Positions 49,972 through 58,788 of a DNA stretch of 64,000 nt are shown here, one piece after another; the first letter of the stretch is position 1, and every line of letters begins with the position of its first letter. The stretch is from Rhizosaccharibacter radicis. GTDB lineage: Bacteria; Pseudomonadota; Alphaproteobacteria; Acetobacterales; Acetobacteraceae. Below the pieces are notes generated by a model. That model was not told the origin of the DNA, ran no database searches, and was given only the letters and a program-made list of their open reading frames with translations. The stretch is from the NCBI GenBank assembly GCA_024508355.1, contig JAMZEJ010000004.1, forward strand, positions 62,001 through 126,000, read 5' to 3'. The position numbers and the translations under genes are program-made.

Positions 49972-51546
49972 TCAGGCGGTGAGCTCTGCGACGCGCGGAC
50001 CGGACGCCAGTTCCTGCATGGCCACGTCCACCGCGGCCCGCTGCGCTTCGTCGAGCCGCAGACCGAGCTTGGTCCGGCGCCACAGCACGTCGTCGCCCCG
50101 CCGCGCCCACTCGTACTGGGCGAGATAACGCAGTTCTGCCTCGAACAGGCCGGCGCCGAAATTCCGGCCCAGATCGCCGATCGAGCGCGCGTTGCCCAGC
50201 AGCACCGAGGCACGCGTGCCGTAGAGACGCAGCAGACGGCGCAGCACGTCCGTCGGCAGGAAGCCGTAGAGGCCGCTCAGCTGCGCCAATTCCCGCTCGA
50301 AGCCCTGACGCGGGAACTCGCCGCCGGGGAGCGGGACCTCGCCGGTCCAGCCCGCCGCCCGGCCCTGGCGCCGGTCCAGGTGGGCGCCGAGCTTCTCCAT
50401 CACCGACTCGGCCAGCCGGCGATAGGTGGTGATCTTGCCGCCGAAGATGGTGAGCAATGGCGCGGCACCCGCCTCGTCATCCAGCTTGAGGACATAGTCC
50501 CGCGTGGCGGCCTGGGCCGCCGAGCCGGATGCCTGCTCATGCTCGGCGTAGAGCGGCCGCACGCCGGAATAGGTCCAGTGCACCATGTCGGGCGTGACGG
50601 GCGTGCGCAGATAATCGCTCGCGGAGCGGCAGAGATAGGCGATCTCCTCCTCCGAGGCGCGGACCTTCGCCGGATCGCCCTGGTAGTCCCGGTCCGTGGT
50701 GCCGATCAGGGTGAAGTCCTGCTCGTACGGGATCACGAAGAAGATCCGCTTGTCCTCGTTCTGGAAGATGTAGCAGCCATCGTGGTCGTAGAGCTTGGGC
50801 ACCACGATGTGGCTGCCCTGCACCAGGCGAACCGGCGCGCGGTGATTGTCCCTCACCACGTTCTGGGTGACCGCGTCCACCCAGGGGCCAGCCGCGTTGA
50901 TGAGCACCTTGGCACGGATCTCGTAGCGCGCGCCGCCATCGGCCGGCTCGAGCGTCACCAGCCAGCCATCGCCCTCCCGGACGGCGGACACGCAACGGGT
51001 TCGCGGCTCGATCCGCGCCCCCATCGCCGACGCGGCGGCGGCGTTCAGCACGACCAGCCGCGAATCCTCCACCCAGCAGTCCGAATATTCGAAGCCGGTG
51101 GTGAAGTCCGGCTTCAAGGGCTGGCCGACGATGTCCTTGCGAAGGTTCACGGTGCGGGTGGGCGGCAGCAGCTTCCGGCCGCCGATATTGTCGTAGAGGA
51201 ACAGCCCGAGCCGCAGCAGCCACTGCGGACGCAGCTTGCGATGATAGGGCAGCAGGAACCGCAGCGGGCGCACGATGTGCGGCGCGATGCCCCACAGGAC
51301 CTCGCGCTCGCGCAGCGCCTCCCGCACGAGGCGGAACTCGTAATATTCCAGGTAGCGGAGGCCGCCATGGATCAGCTTGGTGGACGCGGAGGATGTGCCG
51401 GAACCGAGGTCGTTCTGTTCGCACAGGAACACGCGCTGCCCGCGGCCGGTCGCGTCCCGGGCGATGCCGCAGCCATTGATGCCGCCGCCGATGATCGCGA
51501 TGTCGTAGCGGTCGGCGGATGTCTGGTTTCCGGGGAGGGCAGCCAT
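49972..51546 (-). CDS. glpD: Aerobic glycerol-3-phosphate dehydrogenase
   Basis: GlpD oxidises glycerol-3-phosphate to dihydroxyacetone phosphate and passes electrons to the quinone pool at the inner membrane. The 524-residue product has the FAD dinucleotide fold YDIAIIGGGINGCGIARDA. It has the substrate block SSASTKLIHGGLRYLEYYEFRLV. Further on come TYSGVRPLY and the C-terminal GGKITTYRRLAE. ATG 51546 has AAGGA upstream. It lies downstream of glpR with a promoter-like AT-rich segment between. Confidence 0.97.
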   Translation of the reverse strand: MAALPGNQTSADRYDIAIIGGGINGCGIARDATGRGQRVFLCEQNDLGSGTSSASTKLIHGGLRYLEYYEFRLVREALREREVLWGIAPHIVRPLRFLLPYHRKLRPQWLLRLGLFLYDNIGGRKLLPPTRTVNLRKDIVGQPLKPDFTTGFEYSDCWVEDSRLVVLNAAAASAMGARIEPRTRCVSAVREGDGWLVTLEPADGGARYEIRAKVLINAAGPWVDAVTQNVVRDNHRAPVRLVQGSHIVVPKLYDHDGCYIFQNEDKRIFFVIPYEQDFTLIGTTDRDYQGDPAKVRASEEEIAYLCRSASDYLRTPVTPDMVHWTYSGVRPLYAEHEQASGSAAQAATRDYVLKLDDEAGAAPLLTIFGGKITTYRRLAESVMEKLGAHLDRRQGRAAGWTGEVPLPGGEFPRQGFERELAQLSGLYGFLPTDVLRRLLRLYGTRASVLLGNARSIGDLGRNFGAGLFEAELRYLAQYEWARRGDDVLWRRTKLGLRLDEAQRAAVDVAMQELASGPRVAELTA

Positions 51547-51613
51547 CCGCGAGTGTCCTTGCTGGGGTGCCGAGGCTGGGCCGCGGCGTGACGCCAGGCC
51601 AACGCCCCGGATG

Positions 51614-51657
51614 CTCGATCGAAAACGAATATAGACACGAAAATATCGAACATTCAA
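51614..51657 (-). promoter_or_regulatory. Candidate glpD promoter with overlapping GlpR operators
   Basis: On the minus strand TTGAAT (51657-51652) and TATATT (51633-51628) are spaced by 18 bases, a plausible sigma-70 type promoter. Overlapping it are two GlpR-like elements: 51614-51633, which fits the E. coli 20-base operator at about 15 positions, and a good half-site ATCGAACATT at 51645-51654. The stretch is AT-rich against a GC-rich background. Repression of glpD by GlpR is inferred. Confidence 0.5.
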
Positions 51658-51673
51658 CCGCGCATCAGTGTTT

Positions 51674-52486
51674 TCAGCCCTCCCCGTCCGGTTCCCCTCC
51701 TCCCACCTCGATCACCTCGACGCCGGCGTTGCGGCACAGATCGGCCAGTTCCGGAGAAGGGAGCCGGTCGGTGATCAGGAGATCGATCTCCTCGAGCCGG
51801 GCGATCCTGACCGGGGCGCGCCGGGTGAACTTCGAGGAGTCGGTGACAAGCAACACCTTGCGTGCGTTCGCGATCACCGACCGCGACACCTGCACCTCCC
51901 GCATGTCGTAATCGAGCAGCGTGCCATCCTCGTCGATCGCGGACGTGCCGATCACCGCGATGTCGGCCTTGAAGTTGCTGAAGGATTCGGCAGCCAACCG
52001 CCCGACGATGCCGCCATCGGTGGGCCGCAGCGTTCCCCCGGCGACGATCACCTGGATCGACCGGTTGCGATACAGCTCCAGCGCGACGTTCAGGTTGTTG
52101 GTGACGACAAGCAGACCGCTGCGGCCGGACACCGCGCGGGCCACCTCCTCGGTGGTGGTGCCCAGGTTGAGGAACAAGGAGCTGTTGTCCGGGATCAGGG
52201 CGGCGGCGGCCTCGCCGATACGCCGCTTGACGTCCTGGGCGACCTGCTTGCGCGCCTCGTAGGCGAGATTCTCCACCCCCGAGGCGATGATGGCACCACC
52301 ATGCACCCGCGTGACCACCCGTGCCTCTGCGAGCTCGCCCAGATCGCGCCGGATGGTCTGCGGCGTGACGGAGAAGCGGGAAGCCAGATCCTCCACGCCC
52401 ACGCGCCCGTTCTCGCGCAACAGGGTGGCGATCTCCTGCTGCCGCTTGGACAAGGCGCGCAGGGCGTCGAATGATTCAGGCGGCAT
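51674..52486 (-). CDS. glpR: DeoR-family glycerol-3-phosphate regulon repressor
   Basis: GlpR represses glp genes and is released by glycerol-3-phosphate. The 270-residue product has the DeoR helix-turn-helix near residues 29-50 (VGVEDLASRFSVTPQTIRRDL). RVHGGA follows, and then the sugar-phosphate-binding domain with NLGTTTEEVARAV, VTNNLNVALEL, VAGGTLRP and LVTDSSKF. It starts at ATG 52486 and lies directly upstream of glpD, so it probably controls glpD, glpF and glpK and itself. Confidence 0.93.
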   Translation of the reverse strand: MPPESFDALRALSKRQQEIATLLRENGRVGVEDLASRFSVTPQTIRRDLGELAEARVVTRVHGGAIIASGVENLAYEARKQVAQDVKRRIGEAAAALIPDNSSLFLNLGTTTEEVARAVSGRSGLLVVTNNLNVALELYRNRSIQVIVAGGTLRPTDGGIVGRLAAESFSNFKADIAVIGTSAIDEDGTLLDYDMREVQVSRSVIANARKVLLVTDSSKFTRRAPVRIARLEEIDLLITDRLPSPELADLCRNAGVEVIEVGGGEPDGEG

Positions 52487-52616
52487 CGGGCGATCCGGAG
52501 GGGGATTGAGAGGCGATCCACGTCATCCGCCGTGCCGGGACCACGCGGCTCGGACGAAAGTCCCTGACCGGCCAAGGGTTCGCCTGGCAGGCTCGGGAAG
52601 CCTATCCTGCATCACC

Positions 52617-52658
52617 GGCGCGGATGTTCGTCTTCGTTTTGTTGTCGATATCCGCGCC
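52617..52658. promoter_or_regulatory. Inverted repeat with operator-like core upstream of glpR
   Basis: GGCGCGGAT (52617-52625) and ATCCGCGCC (52650-52658) form a 9-bp stem with a T-rich 24-base loop, just after recQ and before glpR. The loop region carries GATGTTCGTC (52623-52632), which fits 8 of 10 positions of the GlpR half-site. It could be a recQ terminator, a glpR operator, or both. Confidence 0.4.
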
Positions 52659-52720
52659 GAGAATGCGCCAGCTCGCGCGGCCGCGACACCCCCCTTCGCA
52701 GATCGGTCGGACCATCGGCA

Positions 52721-54553
52721 TCATCCGGTCGCGGCCAGAACATCGAGCACTTTTCGCCCGTACCGCTCGAGCTTGGACGCGCCCACCCCTTTGATCTCGC
52801 CCAGAGCCGCCATGCTGGAGGGTCGATCCTCGGCGATCTCGCGCAGAACCGCGTCGTGAAAGATGACATAGGGTGGGACGGACTGCGCCCGGGCCTCCTC
52901 CTTGCGCCATTCCCGCAGGGCTTCGAACGGCGCCTCCGCGGCGGCCGCCAGCGGACGAGCACGCGGCAGACCGCGCGTGCCGTTCTCGTCCAGCGCGGCG
53001 CTGAGGGCGGTCGCCGCGTCCTCGTGCAGCAGCACGGTTTCCTCGCCGCGAAGGATCGGTCTGGCCGCCTCGCGCAGCGCCAGGGTGGAGTACTCCCCCT
53101 GGATGGTGAGCGCGCCGCGCGCCAGGAGCTGTCGGATCACGGAGCGCCAGAAGGTGTCCGGCTTATCCTTGCCGATGCCGTAGAGCCCCAGCTGGTCGTG
53201 ACCGTGGCGCGACACCATGTCGGTCTTCTTGCCCCTCAGCACGGCCACCACGTGCAAGGCACCGAACATCTGCCCGGTGCGGTAGATGGCCGACAGCACT
53301 TTCTGGGCCGCCACCGTCCCGTCGAAGGTCGGCAGCGGATGCCGGCAATTGTCGCAATGGCCGCAAGGCTGCGGCAGCTCCTCGTTGAAGCAGGACAGCA
53401 GGGCGCGGGTGCGGCAGCCCGTCGTCTCGGCCAGGGCGATCATCGATTCGAGCCGCTGCGTCATGACCCGCTTCTGCGCGTCTGGCGCCTGGCTTTGGTC
53501 CAGCCAGTGCCGGGCGCGCGCGATATCCTCGCCGCCGAACAACAACAGCGTGTCGGACGCCACCCCGTCGCGGCCCGCCCGGCCGATCTGCTGGTAGTAG
53601 CCCTCGGGGCTGTCCGGCATGTCCAGATGCACCACCAGTCGAACGTCCGGGCGGTCGATCCCCATGCCGAAGGCGATGGTCGCGACCACCACCACCGGCT
53701 CGCCGGACCTGAAGCGACGCAGCGCCAGGCGCTTTTCCTCCGGCGCCAGCCCCGCGTGGAACGCGACCGCCGGCCAGCCGCGCTCCCGGAGCGAGCGCGT
53801 GACGCGCTCTGTCTTGTTGCGGCTCCCGCAATAGACGATCGCCGCCTCGTCCCGATGCCGGCCCAGGATGTCGAGCAGCTGCGACAGCTCGCCGCCCTTG
53901 GGGCGTGCCGCGACCTGGAGGTTCGGGCGGTGGAACGATGCCACCAGCATCTCGGCGTCCGGCATGGCCAGGGCGTCGAGGATATCGGCGCGGGTGCGGC
54001 CGTCGGCCGTGGCGGTGAGCGCGATCCGCGGCACGCCCGGGAAATAATCGGGCAGCCGCGCGAGCGCGCGGTATTCCGGCCTGAACTCGTGACCCCAGGC
54101 GGACACGCAATGGGCCTCGTCGATGGCGATCAGCGACAAGGGCACGCGCGACAGGCGATCGAGCATCCCGGACGACAGGAGCCGCTCCGGCGACACGTAG
54201 AGCAGATCGAGCTTGTTGTTGTGGAGGTCCGAGCGCGCCCGCGCCGCATCGTCCGGATCGAGCTCCGAGTGCAGTGCCGCGGCGTTGACCCCGAGCTGGC
54301 GCAGGGACGCGACCTGGTCGTCCATCAACGCGATCAACGGCGACACCACGAGACCCATGCCGCTCCGGCACAGGGCGGGAACCTGGTAGCACACGCTCTT
54401 GCCGCCACCGGTCGGCATCAGCACGAGCGCGTCGCCGCCGGCCATCACCCGGGACACCGCCCGCTCCTGCAGGCCGCGGAACCCGGGAAAGCCGAACACC
54501 CTCGACAGCACGCCGAGCGGCGTGCCGTCGCTATCGGGAGGCGTCTCGATCAT
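52721..54553 (-). CDS. recQ: ATP-dependent DNA helicase RecQ
   Basis: RecQ is a 3'-5' helicase of recombination and replication repair. The 610-residue product has Walker A MPTGGGKSVCYQ, the DEAH-type box AIDEAHCVSAWGHEFRPEY, motif VI QIGRAGRDG, the zinc cysteines in CFNEELPQPCGHCDNC, a winged-helix RQC part and a C-terminal HRDC domain (PPYVIFHDAVLREIAEDRP then GVGASKLERYG). Length matches the family. It stands between an OmpA-like lipoprotein gene and glpR on minus. Confidence 0.97.
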   Translation of the reverse strand: MIETPPDSDGTPLGVLSRVFGFPGFRGLQERAVSRVMAGGDALVLMPTGGGKSVCYQVPALCRSGMGLVVSPLIALMDDQVASLRQLGVNAAALHSELDPDDAARARSDLHNNKLDLLYVSPERLLSSGMLDRLSRVPLSLIAIDEAHCVSAWGHEFRPEYRALARLPDYFPGVPRIALTATADGRTRADILDALAMPDAEMLVASFHRPNLQVAARPKGGELSQLLDILGRHRDEAAIVYCGSRNKTERVTRSLRERGWPAVAFHAGLAPEEKRLALRRFRSGEPVVVVATIAFGMGIDRPDVRLVVHLDMPDSPEGYYQQIGRAGRDGVASDTLLLFGGEDIARARHWLDQSQAPDAQKRVMTQRLESMIALAETTGCRTRALLSCFNEELPQPCGHCDNCRHPLPTFDGTVAAQKVLSAIYRTGQMFGALHVVAVLRGKKTDMVSRHGHDQLGLYGIGKDKPDTFWRSVIRQLLARGALTIQGEYSTLALREAARPILRGEETVLLHEDAATALSAALDENGTRGLPRARPLAAAAEAPFEALREWRKEEARAQSVPPYVIFHDAVLREIAEDRPSSMAALGEIKGVGASKLERYGRKVLDVLAATG

Positions 54554-54622
54554 GCGGTCGCCGAGGCTCCCGGGCTCGCCATCACCGGCCCGGAGCGATC
54601 GGGCAACTCAGGCCGCCGGCGC

Positions 54623-55015
54623 TCAGGGCGCGGACGCGAACCCGATCTCGACCCGGCGAGCGGCGACGGCAGGGTTCTCGTTGGATGGCGCACGGGCGAC
54701 GTCGCGGATCTGGGTGCCGGGGACGCCGTCGGCCTGGAGGGCGGCATCGACCCGGCGCGCGCGCTCGGCAGCGAGATCGGCATCGGCATCCAGATTGCCG
54801 TGAGCCGCCGCGTAGCCGGCCACCACCGCCACGCGCTCGGGATGACGCTTGGCGATCTCCGCCACCTTGGAGATCAGCTTCGCGGCCGTCGGCTCGATCA
54901 CCGTGCTGCCCTTGGTGAAGAACACCAGGTACTTGCGACCGGTCTCGTCGTCGCCGGAAGGAGTTGCGCAGCCCGACAGGAGGCAGAAACCGAGCAGGAG
55001 CGGGAGGCGGCGCAT
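54623..55015 (-). CDS. Small OmpA-domain lipoprotein
   Basis: The 130-residue product has a lipoprotein signal (MRRLPLLLGFCLLSGC, lipobox LSGC). It is followed by a compact OmpA/MotB-like domain: VFFTKGSTVIEPTAAKLISK, then VAVVAGYAAAHGN, LAAERARRVDAALQADGVP and RRVEIGF. Such proteins tether the outer membrane to peptidoglycan. The motif NxxLSxxRA is modified to ADLAAERAR. ATG 55015 is chosen since it gives a proper signal; the frame upstream is unconserved. It lies downstream of cydC by 145 bases. Confidence 0.85.
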   Translation of the reverse strand: MRRLPLLLGFCLLSGCATPSGDDETGRKYLVFFTKGSTVIEPTAAKLISKVAEIAKRHPERVAVVAGYAAAHGNLDADADLAAERARRVDAALQADGVPGTQIRDVARAPSNENPAVAARRVEIGFASAP

Positions 55016-55160
55016 GATTCTGAGTCTTTCTTCACGATCGAACTGTTCCGGCCGCCGATGCCTGGGGACTACCGGCGCGGACTGAGGATTACAGGTGCCG
55101 ACCCGAGCGCCATGCGTCAACTCGGGCCACCCCGGGAGACACGGGAGGGACGCGAGCCTC

Positions 55161-56909
55161 CTAGGCCGCCGCCGCCGCGGCTTGGCCCCCGGACAAGCGC
55201 CAGATACGGTCCAGTTGCTCCACGCCGGTCAGCCGATGCGCGATCAGGATCACGGTACGCCCTTCCCCCACCTCGTTCAGCGTCCGCAGGAACTCCTGCT
55301 CGGTCTGGGCGTCCAGTCCCGCACAAGGCTCGTCCAGGATCAGGATCGGCGCCCGCGAGAGCAGCGTCCTGGCTAGGGCGATACGACGTCCCTGCCCGCC
55401 GGACACGCGCGCACCGCCCTCTCCGAGCCAGCTATCGAGGCCGTCCGGCAGCTCCCGCACCATGTCGCCGATGGCGGCGTCGTCCAGTGCCCGCCAAAGG
55501 GCGGCGTCGTCGGCGTCCGGACGCCCGAGCAGCAGGTTCGCCCGTATGCTGTCGTCGAACAGATGGGTCGCCTGCGATAGCCACGCGATGCGGGCCCTCA
55601 GCACAGGCTCGTCGATCCTCCCCACCGGCACGCCGCCCAGGGAAACCTCGCCCGCTTCTGGTTCCGCCAGCGCCAGCAGCAGCGAGGCGAGCGTGGATTT
55701 GCCCGATCCCGATGGCCCCAGCAGCGCGACCCGCATCCCCGGCTGGATCTCGAGATTGAGCCCGTCGAACACCAGCGGCCGGTCGGGCGACCACCGGAAG
55801 GCCACGGCCCGGAAGCGGAGCGTATCGTTCGCCGGCATGGCCCGGGGGGCCGAGGCTGCGGGCTTGCTTGGAGCACCCACGGCGGCGACCCTGTCGGCCG
55901 CATGCGCGACATGGCCGGCGAGCGCCCCGGCACGGGTCAGGCCGGCGGCAGCCTCGAACGCCGCCAGCAGCACGAACAAGGCGAACGCCGCGGCGATCGG
56001 ATCCAGGCGCGCGAACACCATACCCGCGATCGCGGCCAGGATCGCGAGCACGGCAAGCTGTCCGAACAGGAACGACAGTCCGGCCGCCACCGCGATCCGC
56101 CGCGTCAGGCCGAGCTGCGCCTGATACAGGGCCGACTCGCGGCCGAGCACGGCTTCGAGCACGCGATCCTCGGCGCGGAAGGCCCGGATCTCCCGCAGGC
56201 CGGACACCATGTCGAGCACGCCCACCCGCAGCCACGCCGCACGCCGGGCGAGCAGCGAGGCATCGCCGCCCGAGAGCCGGGACGCGGCGATGGGCACCAG
56301 GAAGGCCCCGGACGCGAACAGGAGCAGGACGACGATCGTCAGCCAGAGGCCGCCCGGACGGAGCGAGAAGAACAACACCGGCAGGCAAAGCAGAGCTCCC
56401 ACGGCGGGGAGCAGGATGCGAAGATAAAGGCCATCGAGGGCTTCCACGTCGCCCACGAGGCGGGCGAGCATGTCACCCGATCGCCGCAGCCCGAGGCCGC
56501 CGGCGGCGCTGCCCGACAGGCGGCGGAAGAACCAGACACGCAGATCGGCCAGTGCGCGGAAGGTGGCGTCGTGCGTCACGAGGCGCTCGGCATACCGCAG
56601 CATCACCCGTCCCGCGCCGAGCAGGCGGAGCATCAACGCCGACGCCAGCAGCACGCCGGTCGCCGTCCCGGCCAGCCGGACGCCGGTGGCGCCCAGCAAG
56701 GCGAACGCGGCCAGCAGCGCCAGCACCGACACCAGCACGCCGGCCGCGAGGATACCGGCCCGCCCCCGCCAAACGCCGAGCACCTGCCGCAGCCCATGGA
56801 GCCCTGCGGACGGAAGCGCTTCTTCCTCGGACAGCAGATCGAGCTGCGCGGCGCGGGGGCCGCCGCGTCCGGGAGCGTCGAGCGGCGTGCGATCGGGAAC
56901 CGTGTTCAT
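55161..56909 (-). CDS. cydC: CydC-type ABC exporter subunit (glutathione/cysteine)
   Basis: CydDC exports thiols to the periplasm and is needed for assembly of cytochrome bd oxidase. The 582-residue half-transporter has six membrane segments and a nucleotide-binding domain. Walker A is LGPSGSGKSTL, the signature is RVSGGQGRRIALAR and Walker B is ILILDEPCAGLD. RYAERLVTHDATFRALADLRVWFFRRL is typical of CydC. The start ATG 56909 overlaps the cydD stop by four bases. The N-terminus is extended by about 40 residues. Confidence 0.92.
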   Translation of the reverse strand: MNTVPDRTPLDAPGRGGPRAAQLDLLSEEEALPSAGLHGLRQVLGVWRGRAGILAAGVLVSVLALLAAFALLGATGVRLAGTATGVLLASALMLRLLGAGRVMLRYAERLVTHDATFRALADLRVWFFRRLSGSAAGGLGLRRSGDMLARLVGDVEALDGLYLRILLPAVGALLCLPVLFFSLRPGGLWLTIVVLLLFASGAFLVPIAASRLSGGDASLLARRAAWLRVGVLDMVSGLREIRAFRAEDRVLEAVLGRESALYQAQLGLTRRIAVAAGLSFLFGQLAVLAILAAIAGMVFARLDPIAAAFALFVLLAAFEAAAGLTRAGALAGHVAHAADRVAAVGAPSKPAASAPRAMPANDTLRFRAVAFRWSPDRPLVFDGLNLEIQPGMRVALLGPSGSGKSTLASLLLALAEPEAGEVSLGGVPVGRIDEPVLRARIAWLSQATHLFDDSIRANLLLGRPDADDAALWRALDDAAIGDMVRELPDGLDSWLGEGGARVSGGQGRRIALARTLLSRAPILILDEPCAGLDAQTEQEFLRTLNEVGEGRTVILIAHRLTGVEQLDRIWRLSGGQAAAAAA

Positions 56910-58684
56910 GCCGTCATCTCCCGCGCCGAACCGCCGCGCCCGAGCAGACGGCCCTGGTTGAGGTCGACGCGGCGCCCGGAAAAGCTGTGGGCGGCAACGG
57001 AGTGGGTCGCCAGCAGCACGGTGCGGCCGACCGCGAGCCTGCGCATGCTGTCCAGGATCTCGCGCTCGGTGCCGGGATCGAGATGGGCGGTGGGTTCGTC
57101 GAGCAGCAGCAACGGCGCGTTCTTGAGGAAGGCGCGGGCCACGGCCACTCGCTGCGCCTGGCCGCCGGACAGGCCGAAGCCGCCCTCCCCGATCACGGTG
57201 TCGATTCCGGCCGGCAGCACATCGAGGAAGCTCTCCACCGCGGCCGCCCGGAGCGCCGAGCGCAACTCCGCCTCGGTGGCGTCCGGCCGGGCGAACAACA
57301 CGTTGTCCCGCAGGGTGCCGGCGAACAGCACGGGCTTCTGGCCGATCCAGGACGTCATCTGCGCCAGGGCCGCCGGCACGATGCTGTCCAGGTCGGCTCC
57401 GTTGAGGGTGATGCGCCCGCTGTCCGGCCGGACGAAGCCCAGCAGCATCTCGATCAGGGTCGACTTGCCAGATCCCGAGGGACCCGCCAGCACCAGCGTT
57501 TCCTGCGCGGGGATGCGGAAAGAAACGTCGTCGAGCGTGCGGCCGCGGGCGGGATCCCAGGAGAAGCTCACGCCCTCGAACGCCACGGACACGGAATACG
57601 CGACCACGGTGCGCACGGCCGGCGCCGCGGGGGCTGCGGGCGCCTCCGCCGCCTGCTCCCCGGCCTCCCCGAGCAGCGGCAGCACCTGCTCCGCGGCGCC
57701 GCTCACCTGCATCCGGTCCTGATAGGCGAGCGCGAAGGCGCGGAGCGGCGCGAAGAACTCCGGCACCAGCAGCAGCGCGAACAGGGAACGAGGCACGAGC
57801 AGACCGCCCACCCAGGAGGAGGTGGCGCCGCCGGCCAGCAGGCTGCGGCCGTCCATCAGGGCGATCGCCACCAGAGCGGTCGCCATGGCGAGATCGAGGG
57901 CCGCGGAGGACAGGAACGCGACGCGCAGCACCTGCATCGTGCGCCGGCGCAGCTCGTCGGCCGCGATCCGGAGGCGTTCCGCTTCGGCGTCGGCCTGACC
58001 GAACAGGACGATGGTGGCGATGCCGCGGATGCGGTCGAGGAATCGCACCTGGAGACGGGACAACGCCAGGAACTGACGGCGCGAGGCCACGGCGGCACCG
58101 ATACCGAAAAGCGCCTGGGCCACGGGCACCGACACGCCGCACAGCAGAAGGATCAGCGCGGCACGGGGCTGGGCGACCGCCACCGCGAACAGCACCAGGG
58201 CGGGCACCACCATCGCCAGCGTCGCGGCGGGGATCCACCGCGAGAAGAACCCGTCGAGCGCCTCGATGCGATCCACCGCGAGGGCGGCCACCTCCCCGGT
58301 GTGGCGCTGTCGGAGCAGCCGCGGCCCGGTGCGGAGCACGGCCTGCAGCACTTCCGCGCGTAGCCGCCGGCGACCCGCCACGCCCGCGGAGGCCGCGGCA
58401 ACCTCGCCCGCACCCTGAAGCACGGCCCGCGTCACGGCGAGGAAGGCGAACAGGAGCAGCGGCGGTGTCAGCACCCGGGGGTCGAGCATGCCGCTGCGGC
58501 CGGCCGCCAGGGCATGGGCCAGGATCCCCGCCATGCACCAGGCCTGTCCGACGGCGGCCACCCCGGAAAGGGTGCCGCAAACCAGCACAGGAAGTGCCCG
58601 GCGTCGGCCCAGACGGTTCTGCCGGGCGCTCCAGCCCCGGATGGCGGCGCGATCAATCGTCATGATGGGGGCGGATGTAGCCAT
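56906..58684 (-). CDS. cydD: CydD-type ABC exporter subunit
   Basis: This is the partner of CydC, 592 residues with a membrane domain and nucleotide-binding domain: Walker A GPSGSGKSTLIEMLL, signature GLSGGQAQRVAVARAF, Walker B LLLLDEPTAHLD. The early block LRAEVLQAVLRTGPRLLRQRHTGEVAALAVDRIEALDGFF is CydD-like. ATG 58684 is used; an internal ATG at 58663 is possible, and neither has a clear ribosome binding site. No cydA or cydB is in the window. It follows the stress-response kinase gene by about 100 bases on the same strand. Confidence 0.92.
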   Translation of the reverse strand: MATSAPIMTIDRAAIRGWSARQNRLGRRRALPVLVCGTLSGVAAVGQAWCMAGILAHALAAGRSGMLDPRVLTPPLLLFAFLAVTRAVLQGAGEVAAASAGVAGRRRLRAEVLQAVLRTGPRLLRQRHTGEVAALAVDRIEALDGFFSRWIPAATLAMVVPALVLFAVAVAQPRAALILLLCGVSVPVAQALFGIGAAVASRRQFLALSRLQVRFLDRIRGIATIVLFGQADAEAERLRIAADELRRRTMQVLRVAFLSSAALDLAMATALVAIALMDGRSLLAGGATSSWVGGLLVPRSLFALLLVPEFFAPLRAFALAYQDRMQVSGAAEQVLPLLGEAGEQAAEAPAAPAAPAVRTVVAYSVSVAFEGVSFSWDPARGRTLDDVSFRIPAQETLVLAGPSGSGKSTLIEMLLGFVRPDSGRITLNGADLDSIVPAALAQMTSWIGQKPVLFAGTLRDNVLFARPDATEAELRSALRAAAVESFLDVLPAGIDTVIGEGGFGLSGGQAQRVAVARAFLKNAPLLLLDEPTAHLDPGTEREILDSMRRLAVGRTVLLATHSVAAHSFSGRRVDLNQGRLLGRGGSAREMTA

Positions 58685-58788
58685 GCGTGGAGCGAATGCA
58701 CAGGGCCGGCCCTCCGATCAGACGAGGTGGAGCGCGAAGGAGGCGCGTCGGAGCGATGGAATCCGGTGCCCATATGGACCAGCCGGGC

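Noticed and set aside
49533..49982. Short frames in the glpD-glpF spacer on both strands
   Set aside because: They overlap each other and the operator-like island, lack start signals and show no conserved pattern.
52856..55759. A 967-codon plus-strand frame across recQ and the OmpA-like gene
   Set aside because: It crosses several genuine minus-strand genes and their spacer; no protein signature.
55161..58580. One continuous 1139-codon frame suggesting a CydDC fusion
   Set aside because: The upstream half is out of frame with cydD and reads as Arg/Gly-rich sequence; cydD and cydC are separate genes with an ATGA overlap.
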